Shown: in pieces, positions 13,074 to 19,936 of the stretch | Layout: every line of letters starts with the position of its first letter | How positions within the stretch are numbered: the first letter of the stretch is position 1 | Origin: Palsa-1188 sp050010575 | GTDB lineage: Bacteria; Bacillota; DSM-12270; Thermacetogeniales; Thermacetogeniaceae | Reading direction: 5' to 3' | NCBI GenBank assembly: GCA_050010575.1 | Contig: JBEKKU010000030.1 | Coordinates: 1 to 19,936 of the forward strand | DNA length: 19,936 nt | The notes under the pieces: model-generated | The model's database searches: none | What the model was told of the DNA's origin: nothing | The model's input: only the letters and a program-made list of their open reading frames with translations | Made by a program: the position numbers and the translations under genes

Positions 13074-15572
13074 ATGGATAATGAACGACAATGCTCACAT
13101 TCACAAGTTGTAAAAGAGTTTATTGCCCATTGCCGCAAAAAAGATGGCGCAAAACAGAGCTTATGGCATCACTTGACCGGGGTCTCCTTGTTAGCAGGTC
13201 GATTTGCTTCTAAAATTGGCCTGGAAAAACAGGGAGAATTAATAGGGTTATTGCATGATCTGGGGAAAGCAAGTCTTGAATTTGACCAATATATCAGATC
13301 TGCAACGGGATTGATTGATCCGGATGAAGATGGTTATGTGGATTCGAAAGAAAAGAAAGGGAAAATAGACCATTCCAGTGCTGGCGCCCAATTTATCTAT
13401 CAACATTATTTTAATAAAGGCAAGGAAAGCTTATGGGTTTCACAGATATTGTCTTTAATAATTGCATCCCATCATACTGGACTGATTGATTGTTTGACAA
13501 CTGATGGCGTTGATAATTATTCCAGGAGGATGAATAAACCGGCTGAGAAAACTCGTGTCGAAGAAGCAGTTTTAAATTTAGATGATAGTATTAAATTAAA
13601 AATAGAGACTATATTATCAAATAGTCAATTTATTAATGTATTTAATCAAAAGTTAGTATCATTGCAGCAGAATAATGATTCGTCGGAAACAATGATGTTT
13701 AAAAGTGGATTATTAATAAAATTTATTTTTAGCTGTCTTATTGATGCAGATAGACTAGATACTGCAGATTTTGAATTTCCTGAATACGCAAAGCAAAGGA
13801 ATCAAGGATATTATAAGGAATGGTCTATTCTCATAGAACGATTAGAAATATATTTGAGTAGGTTTAATAGTAATAGTAAAGTCAATATGCTACGTCAAGA
13901 TATCTCTAATCATTGCTTGGAATTTTCGAATAAACCGAAAGGCCTCTATCAACTGACCGTGCCGACAGGAGGTGGCAAAACGCTTTCCAGCTTGCGCTTT
14001 GCTTTGAATCATGCCAAAAAGCACAATATGGATAGAATTATTTATGTTATACCATTTACTTCGATTATTGATCAAAATGCCCAAAAGGCTAGAGAAGCCC
14101 TCGAAGAACAGATGCCTGATGGATCCTATTTAAATAATATTGTCTTGGAGCACCATTCAAATTTAACGCCGGAAAGTGAGAATGCTCGTCAGAAACTTTT
14201 GTCTGAAAACTGGGATATGCCAGTGGTATATACGACTATGGTTCATTTTTTGGAATCCTTATTTAGTTCCGGGACTAGAGATGCACGGAGGATGCATCAG
14301 CTTGCTAACGCGGTGATTATCTTCGATGAAATCCAAACGCTTCCCATCAGATGTGTGCATCTTTTTAATCTAGCCGTGCGTTTTCTAATTGAAAATTGTG
14401 GATCGACAGTGGTGCTTTGTACTGCCACACAACCCCTTCTAGATAAGATAACTCCTGTTCAGAGAGCGTTGCAGATCACACCCGAACAACAGATGATGCC
14501 AGATGTTCATAGGCTTTTTCAGGAATTGAAACGTGTAATTGTTTATGACCGTCGGAAAAAGGCAGGCTGGACAGACTCTGATGTAGCAGAACTTGTAAAA
14601 CAAGAATTAGACCTGACGGGTAGCGTTTTGATTGTGGTAAACACCAAGAAAGAGGCTATCAATTTATTTCAAGAATTAGAAAAATGTCAGAGCGCGAAAA
14701 TATTTCATCTTAGTACAAATATGTGTCCTGCGCATCGCATTATAATCTTGAATGAGATTAGAGAGTTATTGGGCGAGGAACCTGTCATCTGTGTTAGCAC
14801 GCAGCTCATTGAGGCCGGGATAGATATTGATTTTGGAAGCGTTATCCGCTATCTGGCAGGTCTTGATTCAATAGGGCAGGCTGCCGGTAGATGTAACCGG
14901 AATGGTAATAGGCCGATGCCAGGAAGGGTCTTTATTATCAATCCGAAGGATGAGAACTTGGATCGACTGAAAGATATCAGGATTGGAAAAGAGAGAGCTG
15001 AGCGAGTTCTCGGTGAATTCAGGGATGATCCCAAGCAGTTTGATGAAGATATTATTGGTCTGAAGTCCTTGGAGCGCTATTATCAATATTATTTTTATCA
15101 AAGAAACGATGAGATGTCCTACAAGGTTGACGGAAGATCAGTGATTGGCAGAGAAGATAATCTATTCGATCTTTTGTCTAATAATCATCTGTCTGTCCAA
15201 GCATATCAGAGAATCAATAATGATTCTTTCCCCCAGATATGTTGCCGGCAATCATTTTTGGCAGCGTCAAAGGCATTTCAGGCAATTGATTCATTCACTC
15301 GCGGCGTTATTGTTTCTTATGGGGTTGGCGAACGAATCATCAATGAACTCTGCGCTTCAGATAACTTGGAGAAACAATACAAATTATTGAAAGAGGCACA
15401 GAGATATTCCGTCAATCTATTCCCATATGAATTTGAAAAATTGGCAGGGCAACAGATTATTCGTGAAGTCCAGAGTGGGGCTGGTATTTATTATCTTGAT
15501 AAGCAATACTACAGCGATACATTTGGTATGAGTCAAATAGCAATCAATGAAATGGAAAATTTAATATTTTAG
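13074..15572 (+). CDS. cas3: Cas3 helicase-nuclease, type I-C
   Basis: This 832-residue protein is an HD nuclease fused to an SF2 helicase. HD motifs: His33, His61-Asp62 (LLHDLGKA), His100 (IDHSSAGA), His133-His134 (ASHHTG). Helicase motifs: Walker A VPTGGGKT near residue 300, motif Ia YVIPFTSIIDQNA, DEIQ near 418, CTATQPLL (motif III), STQLIEAGIDID (motif V) and QAAGRCNRNG (motif VI) near 600. All key residues are present, so it should be active. It is recruited by Cascade to unwind and degrade target DNA. ATG 13074 has AGGAG eight bases upstream; ATG 13053 has no ribosome site. It is first in the operon, ten bases before cas5c. The gene is clearly more AT-rich than the region to its left. 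Confidence 0.96.
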   Translation: MDNERQCSHSQVVKEFIAHCRKKDGAKQSLWHHLTGVSLLAGRFASKIGLEKQGELIGLLHDLGKASLEFDQYIRSATGLIDPDEDGYVDSKEKKGKIDHSSAGAQFIYQHYFNKGKESLWVSQILSLIIASHHTGLIDCLTTDGVDNYSRRMNKPAEKTRVEEAVLNLDDSIKLKIETILSNSQFINVFNQKLVSLQQNNDSSETMMFKSGLLIKFIFSCLIDADRLDTADFEFPEYAKQRNQGYYKEWSILIERLEIYLSRFNSNSKVNMLRQDISNHCLEFSNKPKGLYQLTVPTGGGKTLSSLRFALNHAKKHNMDRIIYVIPFTSIIDQNAQKAREALEEQMPDGSYLNNIVLEHHSNLTPESENARQKLLSENWDMPVVYTTMVHFLESLFSSGTRDARRMHQLANAVIIFDEIQTLPIRCVHLFNLAVRFLIENCGSTVVLCTATQPLLDKITPVQRALQITPEQQMMPDVHRLFQELKRVIVYDRRKKAGWTDSDVAELVKQELDLTGSVLIVVNTKKEAINLFQELEKCQSAKIFHLSTNMCPAHRIIILNEIRELLGEEPVICVSTQLIEAGIDIDFGSVIRYLAGLDSIGQAAGRCNRNGNRPMPGRVFIINPKDENLDRLKDIRIGKERAERVLGEFRDDPKQFDEDIIGLKSLERYYQYYFYQRNDEMSYKVDGRSVIGREDNLFDLLSNNHLSVQAYQRINNDSFPQICCRQSFLAASKAFQAIDSFTRGVIVSYGVGERIINELCASDNLEKQYKLLKEAQRYSVNLFPYEFEKLAGQQIIREVQSGAGIYYLDKQYYSDTFGMSQIAINEMENLIF

Positions 15573-15582
15573 GAGGTGCAAC

Positions 15583-16302
15583 ATGGAAAACAAGGTGGAC
15601 TTTAAGGTGTATGGGAAATACGCTCTATTTACTGACCCATTAACTAAGATTGGTGGCGAGAAGTATTCTTACCAAATTCCTACTTATCAGGCCTTAAAGG
15701 GGATCATGGAATCCGTCTACTGGAAGCCCACAATTATTTGGGTTATTGATAAGATGCGGGTGATGAAAGCAATCAGAACACAGACACGGAGTGCCAAGCC
15801 ATTGAATTATGGTGGCGGTAATTCACTATCGATCTATACTTATCTCTCTGATGTGGAATACCAGGTGCAGGCGCATTTTGAATGGAACCTGAACCGGGTA
15901 GACATGACCAACGACCGTAATGAGAACAAGCATTTTTTTGTTACCAGACGGATGATCGAAAAGGGTGGTAGGAGGGATATTTATTTGGGATCGCGCGAGT
16001 GCCAGGGCTATGTGGAGCCCTGCCATTTTGGTGAAAGTCAAGGATTTTACGACCAATACGGAGAGTTGAGCTATGATCTGATATTCCATGGTTTTGATTA
16101 TCCCGATGAAACGGGAAAAAGAGAACTTAGTTCAAGATTTTGGCGACCAAAGATGATCAATGGCATTATAGAATTTATCCGCCCGGAAGATTGCAGCATC
16201 CACAAGTTTGTCAGGTCAATGTCGGCGGATTCACCCATCTCGGTTGGGTTGGATGAAGATGGACTCTTAGTAGGATACTCCGAAAAGGAGGCTGAGCGAT
16301 GA
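15583..16302 (+). CDS. cas5c: Cas5c (Cas5d), pre-crRNA processing endonuclease, type I-C
   Basis: This 239-residue RRM-fold protein lacks Cas6 nearby, as expected for type I-C, where Cas5 itself cuts the repeat RNA and stays on the 5' handle. The catalytic residues of the Bacillus halodurans enzyme (Tyr46, Lys116, His117) are found at the same positions: Y46 in ESVYWKP and K116-H117 in NENKHFF. The glycine-rich region typical of the family (NYGGGNS) is also present. A near-perfect AGGAGGTG overlaps the cas3 stop codon, seven bases before ATG 15583. The stop overlaps the cas8c start by four bases (ATGA), indicating coupled translation. Confidence 0.95.
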   Translation: MENKVDFKVYGKYALFTDPLTKIGGEKYSYQIPTYQALKGIMESVYWKPTIIWVIDKMRVMKAIRTQTRSAKPLNYGGGNSLSIYTYLSDVEYQVQAHFEWNLNRVDMTNDRNENKHFFVTRRMIEKGGRRDIYLGSRECQGYVEPCHFGESQGFYDQYGELSYDLIFHGFDYPDETGKRELSSRFWRPKMINGIIEFIRPEDCSIHKFVRSMSADSPISVGLDEDGLLVGYSEKEAER

Positions 16303-18182
16303 GTTGGATACACAGACTCTATGAGACATATGAGAATTGCCAGTCGATGATTGGCCCTGGTTCTGATGAAAATAAAGTACCGCTGCTACCGATTTGCCAT
16401 ACAACTCAGCAGGCGCAGATAGAGATAGTCATTGATGCAGATGGCAACTTTCGGCGTGCAAAAGTAATACCCAAGAATGAGGCAAGAACTATTGTGCCAT
16501 GTACGGAAGAGTCCGGGGGAAGAACTAGTGGACCCGCTGCACATCCACTTTGCGATAAGTTACAGTATGTGGCTGCGGACTATGAAAAATATGGGGGGAC
16601 AAAAAAGCATTATTTTAATTTTTATCACGAGTTGTTAAGAAAATGGTGCGAGTCAGAACATTCGCACCTAAAAGCTAAAGCTATTTTGAAATATATTGAA
16701 AAAGGGAATGTAATCGAAGATCTCGTCAACAATCAAATACTATATATTGGATCTGATAGCAAGTTTTTGGATAAGTGGGATAAGAAAAACGGTGATGCGC
16801 CTGATATTTTTAAAGTATCAGTTGGTTCTGAACAGTCAGATGCGTTTGTCCGCTGGAGAATTGAAATTCCCAATGAGAATCAAGACTCAGTCTGGACTGA
16901 TTTTAGTTTGTTTGCGAGCTGGATTAATTATTATTCATCTACCAAAGAAGATAGGGGGCTCTGTTATGTCGTAGGGGATGATCTGCTTGTGGCCGAGCAG
17001 CATCCGGCAAAGCTGAGAAACGATGGGGATAAGGCCAAGCTCATCTCCTCAAATGATATAAGCGGGTTTACTTTTCGCGGCCGTTTTCTGTCGGCAAGAC
17101 AGGCGTGTACAGTAAGTTTTGAAGTTACACAAAAAGCACATAACGCCCTTCGCTGGTTAATCAGCAGGCAAGGCTACAGAAGAGGTGAACAGGCAATTGT
17201 GGCATGGGCCACTTCCGGAAAAGAGATACCGGATCCATTGGCAGATCCTTTTTCAATATTAGGGATTGAGGGGGTGCAGAGTGATTCTGATGTATCAGTA
17301 TATACTGCTCAAGAATTAGCACTCAAGTTAAAGCAGAGAATTGCCGGTTATGGTATGAATATTGGCCTTGGGACTCGTGTAGTGGTCATGGGAATGGATT
17401 CGGCAACACCGGGACGCATGGCCATAACTTTTTATCGTGAGCTGGATGGCTCAGATTTTTTGAAAAGGATTGATAATTGGCATGAAACATGCAGATGGAT
17501 TCATGACTACCGCTCAAAGGAGGTAATTGACTCTCGAACCGGAAGCAAGAAAAAAGTGCATATTAGATTTCTTGGGGCACCTGCCCCAGTCGATATAGCG
17601 GAAGCGGTCTATGGGGGCAGGGTGGATGATCGGCTTCGTAAATCAACTGTGGAGCGGATTCTCCCTTGTATTATTGACGGACAGAAAATTCCGAGAGATC
17701 TGATTGAATCATCTGTCCAACGGGCATCTAATCGGGTGGGTATGGATGACTGGGAATGGAATAAAACGCTCAGCATCGCCTGTGCGCTTTATAAGAAATA
17801 TCATGACAAGGAGGGCCTGGATTTGGCGTTAGATGAAAATCGGAAAACAAGAGACTATTTGTATGGAAGACTGCTTGCCTTAGCGGACAGCTTGGAACAA
17901 TGGGCTTTGAATGAAAGTAGAGAAAACCGTCAAACGAATGCGGCAAGGCTCATGCAGAGGTTCGCGGACCATCCCTTTACAACATGGAGAACAATCGAGC
18001 TTGCATTAGAGCCTTATAAGACAAGGTTGGGCAATAAATCATTAAAGAGACAACATTTATTATCTGAAGTGATTGCTATGTTTGCGCAAGATGACTTTCT
18101 CAATGATAAAAAGCTGACCGGAGAATTTTTGTTAGGTTATCATTGCCAGCGTGAGGCCCTCAGGAATCAAAAAGAGGTATGA
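16299..18182 (+). CDS. cas8c: Cas8c (Csd1), large subunit of type I-C Cascade
   Basis: This is a 627-residue protein. The opening SWIHRLYETYENC and the early 'ICHTTQQAQIEIVID' strand are typical of Csd1. A middle part has FRGRFLSARQACTVSFE and the conserved KAHNALRWLISRQGYRRGEQ, followed by AIVAWATSGKEIPDP. The protein recognises the PAM and holds the R-loop in Cascade. AAAGGAGG sits eight bases before ATG 16299, which overlaps the cas5c stop. The C-terminal ~120 residues can be made separately as Cas11c from an internal start (see 17823). No frame break is seen. Confidence 0.95.
   Translation: MSWIHRLYETYENCQSMIGPGSDENKVPLLPICHTTQQAQIEIVIDADGNFRRAKVIPKNEARTIVPCTEESGGRTSGPAAHPLCDKLQYVAADYEKYGGTKKHYFNFYHELLRKWCESEHSHLKAKAILKYIEKGNVIEDLVNNQILYIGSDSKFLDKWDKKNGDAPDIFKVSVGSEQSDAFVRWRIEIPNENQDSVWTDFSLFASWINYYSSTKEDRGLCYVVGDDLLVAEQHPAKLRNDGDKAKLISSNDISGFTFRGRFLSARQACTVSFEVTQKAHNALRWLISRQGYRRGEQAIVAWATSGKEIPDPLADPFSILGIEGVQSDSDVSVYTAQELALKLKQRIAGYGMNIGLGTRVVVMGMDSATPGRMAITFYRELDGSDFLKRIDNWHETCRWIHDYRSKEVIDSRTGSKKKVHIRFLGAPAPVDIAEAVYGGRVDDRLRKSTVERILPCIIDGQKIPRDLIESSVQRASNRVGMDDWEWNKTLSIACALYKKYHDKEGLDLALDENRKTRDYLYGRLLALADSLEQWALNESRENRQTNAARLMQRFADHPFTTWRTIELALEPYKTRLGNKSLKRQHLLSEVIAMFAQDDFLNDKKLTGEFLLGYHCQREALRNQKEV
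17823..18182 (+). CDS. cas11c: Cas11c small subunit, translated from an internal start within cas8c
   Basis: A strong internal ribosome site, AAGGAGGG (17808-17815), stands seven bases before an in-frame TTG (17823-17825). Translation from it gives 119 residues beginning MALDENRKTRDYLYGRLL and ending with the Cas8c stop. Studied type I-C systems express a helical ~120-residue Cas11 from an internal site at this very place, just ahead of the 'LD...YLLGRL' segment, and Cascade needs it for full assembly. The site, spacing and product length fit. Independent expression here is inferred. Confidence 0.72.
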   Translation: MALDENRKTRDYLYGRLLALADSLEQWALNESRENRQTNAARLMQRFADHPFTTWRTIELALEPYKTRLGNKSLKRQHLLSEVIAMFAQDDFLNDKKLTGEFLLGYHCQREALRNQKEV

Positions 18183-18270
18183 GAAAAGATTCAGCAATAA
18201 GATTGATAGATAACAATTAATTAACGGGGTTTTGATATTTGAAAATAATAATTTAATGAGGAGGATGCTC

Positions 18271-19158
18271 ATGGAAACCCTGAAAAACAAAATTGATTTT
18301 GGTGTGATTGTTACTGTAAAAAATGCTAACCCGAATGGAGATCCCTTGAACGGAAACCGACCCCGAGTCAATTATGATGGTTATGGAGAACTGTCGGATG
18401 TTTGTATCAAACGGAAGATAAGAAATCGTTTAATGGAGGCAGGATATGAGATTTTTGTGCAATCTGATGATAATAGAGTTGATGGATATAGAAGCCTTCG
18501 CGCAAGAGCCGAAGGCGAATTGAAGGGCGTTGGTGTAAAGGATGAGAAGGAATATCGAGAGGAGGCTTGTCGGAAATGGATAGATGTGCGATCTTTCGGA
18601 CAGGTTTTCGCATATAAAGGTAGCAATAAGAAAGCTAAGAAAGATGAAGAGGGTGGTGAAGAGCAGGGGGTTTCTATCGGTATCCGTGGGCCGGTATCTA
18701 TTCATCCTGCTTTTAGTATTAGTCCGATCGGTATATCTAGTATTCAGATAACAAAAAGCGTGAGCGGGGAGGGCGATGGAACAAAAAGAGCTTCTGATAC
18801 TATGGGAATGAAGCATCGGGTGGACCATGGAGTATATGTATTCTATGGAGGCATAAATCCCCAGCTGGCCAGCAAAACCGGTTTCAGCGATGAAGATGCC
18901 GAAGCCATCAAGCATGTTTTGATTAATTTGTTTCAAAATGATGCCTCTTCTGCAAGACCGGAAGGCAGTATGGAAGTTTATAAAGTCTACTGGTGGAAAC
19001 ATAATAATAAAAATGGTCAGTACTCATCTGCAAAAGTTCATCGCTTGTTAAATATATCTTTAAAGTTTGGCGTGACCGATCCGAAGGATATTTCTGATTA
19101 TGAAATCGAACTTAAGACGTTACCGGATTTAACGCCAGAGATTATAGACGGTCTCTAG
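18271..19158 (+). CDS. cas7c: Cas7c (Csd2), crRNA-binding backbone subunit of type I-C Cascade
   Basis: This 295-residue RRM-type backbone protein has typical Cas7 segments near the start: DFGVIVTVKNANPNGDPLNG, then DGYGELSDVCIKRKIRNRL. Later come DVRSFGQVFAYKG, GIRGPVSIHPAFSISPI and MGMKHRVDHGVYVFYGGINP. Several copies line the crRNA in Cascade. ATG 18271 is preferred over TTG 18232 because GAGGAGG (18258-18264) lies six bases before it. An AT-rich 88-bp gap separates it from cas8c, the only sizeable gap between complete cas genes. It could carry a secondary promoter for this abundant subunit, but none is clear. Confidence 0.95.
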   Translation: METLKNKIDFGVIVTVKNANPNGDPLNGNRPRVNYDGYGELSDVCIKRKIRNRLMEAGYEIFVQSDDNRVDGYRSLRARAEGELKGVGVKDEKEYREEACRKWIDVRSFGQVFAYKGSNKKAKKDEEGGEEQGVSIGIRGPVSIHPAFSISPIGISSIQITKSVSGEGDGTKRASDTMGMKHRVDHGVYVFYGGINPQLASKTGFSDEDAEAIKHVLINLFQNDASSARPEGSMEVYKVYWWKHNNKNGQYSSAKVHRLLNISLKFGVTDPKDISDYEIELKTLPDLTPEIIDGL

Positions 19159-19174
19159 GCGGGAGTGGTTCTTG

Positions 19175-19825
19175 ATGTATAACTCGGAAGATGATCTTCT
19201 GCCGTTGTCCGGCATACAGCATTTTGCTTTCTGTGAGAGACAGTGGGGGTTGATCCATGTTGAAAATCAGTGGCTTGAAAATGTTCGCACTGTAGAAGGA
19301 AAACTTTTGCATCAGAGAGCGGATGATCCCTACTTTACGGAAACTCGTGGAGATGTCAAGATCATACGTTCAGTACCGCTCATCTCCAAAACGCTTGGAC
19401 TTTACGGCGTGGCGGACGTGATTGAATTGCACAAAGAGCCGGATAGTTCTGGTACAGGTTATAGTATCGTTGAATATAAACGGGGGAAACCGAAACCTGA
19501 TGACAGGGATGAGGTTCAATTATGTGCTCAGGCTATATGCCTGGAAGAAATGCTCTCTATCACGCTCGATTATGGTTATATGTTCTATGGCGAGACAAAA
19601 CACAGGCACCGCATAGATTTTAACCAGACGTTGAGGGATCGGGTCCGCATGCTATCAGAAAGAATGCATACGCTGTTTGCCCAAGGAGAAACCCCACAGC
19701 CAATAAAGAGCAGTAAGTGCAAGAACTGTTCCCTGTTGGATATTTGTATCCCTAAACTTGCAAATAGCAAAAAAAAGACAGAGCAATATCTAGGGGATAT
19801 AATTAAAGAAATGGAGAACGGCTGA
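19175..19825 (+). CDS. cas4: Cas4 nuclease, type I-C
   Basis: This 216-residue protein has a RecB-type nuclease fold and four cysteines that would hold a 4Fe-4S cluster: Cys20 (FAFCERQW) and Cys182, Cys185, Cys191 (KCKNCSLLDIC). Nuclease residues are visible: Asp81 (GVADVIE), Glu100 and Lys102 (IVEYKRGKP), and Gln115 in DEVQLCAQA. Cas4 trims prespacers and selects those with a PAM, working with Cas1-Cas2. ATG 19175, with GGGAG nine bases upstream, is preferred over TTG 19172. The gene follows cas7c by 16 bases. Its partner cas1 appears interrupted right after it, so Cas4 may have lost its job here. Confidence 0.94.
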   Translation: MYNSEDDLLPLSGIQHFAFCERQWGLIHVENQWLENVRTVEGKLLHQRADDPYFTETRGDVKIIRSVPLISKTLGLYGVADVIELHKEPDSSGTGYSIVEYKRGKPKPDDRDEVQLCAQAICLEEMLSITLDYGYMFYGETKHRHRIDFNQTLRDRVRMLSERMHTLFAQGETPQPIKSSKCKNCSLLDICIPKLANSKKKTEQYLGDIIKEMENG

Positions 19826-19841
19826 GTGGGTGATAACTTGT

Positions 19842-19859
19842 ATGAGAAGAATGCTGAAT
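19842..19859 (+). pseudogene. cas1: First six codons of cas1, interrupted
   Basis: GGGTGAT (19828-19834) stands seven bases before ATG 19842, 16 bases after cas4. The codons read MRRMLN, matching the usual start of type I-C Cas1 (M[KR][KR]LLNTLYV). The expected 'TLYVTTPEAYL' does not follow. The frame continues GVCKINC... and stops at TGA shortly after. The match is only six residues, but it is exactly where cas1 belongs. Confidence 0.55.
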
Positions 19860-19936
19860 GGAGTCTGTAAAATAAATTGTGCTTCTGCTCTTTCCTGAAT
19901 CTTTGGTTTACAATAACAACAGGAAAGGCAGGGACA
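19860..19936. mobile_element. Probable left end of an insertion sequence (IS256-like) inside cas1
   Basis: The sequence from 19860 begins GGAGTCTGTAAAATAAATTG, then TGCTTCT. This resembles the terminal repeats of IS256-family elements (G-rich start, TCTGTAAA, then AATTGTG). It starts precisely where Cas1 similarity stops. A 7-bp inverted repeat TTTCCTG/CAGGAAA (19891-19897, 19920-19926) follows, common near such ends. No transposase is visible before the window ends. Confidence 0.45.

Noticed and set aside
12946..19936. CRISPR repeat array
   Set aside because: I looked for regularly spaced 28-37 bp repeats near the cas genes and found none in the window. In type I-C the array usually follows cas2, which would lie to the right.

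Overview
The window looks like a chromosomal stretch from an anaerobic Gram-positive-type bacterium (Bacillota). A Peptococcaceae/Desulfotomaculum-like lineage is my best guess. The pointers are strong AGGAGG ribosome sites, TTG/GTG starts, an M-box magnesium riboswitch, and an EmrB-type pump with short membrane-fusion partners. The first ~12 kb is visibly GC-rich. From ~12.95 kb on, the CRISPR block is much more AT-rich, which suggests separate acquisition.

Layout. (1) 1-311: 3' end of a LysR regulator, then a remnant minus-strand gene tail with its terminator. (2) 561-4647: a self-contained drug-efflux operon, with its own promoter, a MarR repressor, a 14-TM MFS pump, a hairpin-less membrane-fusion protein, and a second, lipoprotein-type fusion protein. 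(3) 4677-5184 minus: two tandem paralogous genes for 58- and 59-residue proteins. They share a C-terminus that is identical at nucleotide level and end at a terminator. I do not recognise the family. (4) 5447-8469 minus: a magnesium operon. A promoter, an M-box riboswitch with terminator, a soluble PRC-barrel/MgtE_N/CBS protein and an NRAMP-family carrier follow in order. The carrier's metal-site methionine is replaced by alanine, so Mg2+ is the likely substrate. (5) 8530-9374 minus: a membrane-anchored HtrA-like protease. (6) 9661-12945: a zone of broken toxin-antitoxin modules (MNT/HEPN, HigBA, HicB) around a WYL-domain regulator. In each case the antitoxin or antitoxin-like gene is readable while the toxin is deleted or missing. 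(7) 13074 to the end: a type I-C CRISPR-Cas interference operon, cas3-cas5c-cas8c-cas7c-cas4, with an internal Cas11c start inside cas8c.

The cas operon appears to break at its right edge. After a good ribosome site, cas1 reads only six codons (MRRMLN), then the sequence changes to something resembling an IS256-family terminal repeat. Interference genes look intact, but adaptation is probably disrupted. No CRISPR array lies in the window.

The most notable items are the small paralogous gene pair, the riboswitch-controlled split MgtE/NRAMP magnesium system, the internal Cas11c start, the interrupted cas1, and the series of toxin genes lost while their antitoxins remain.
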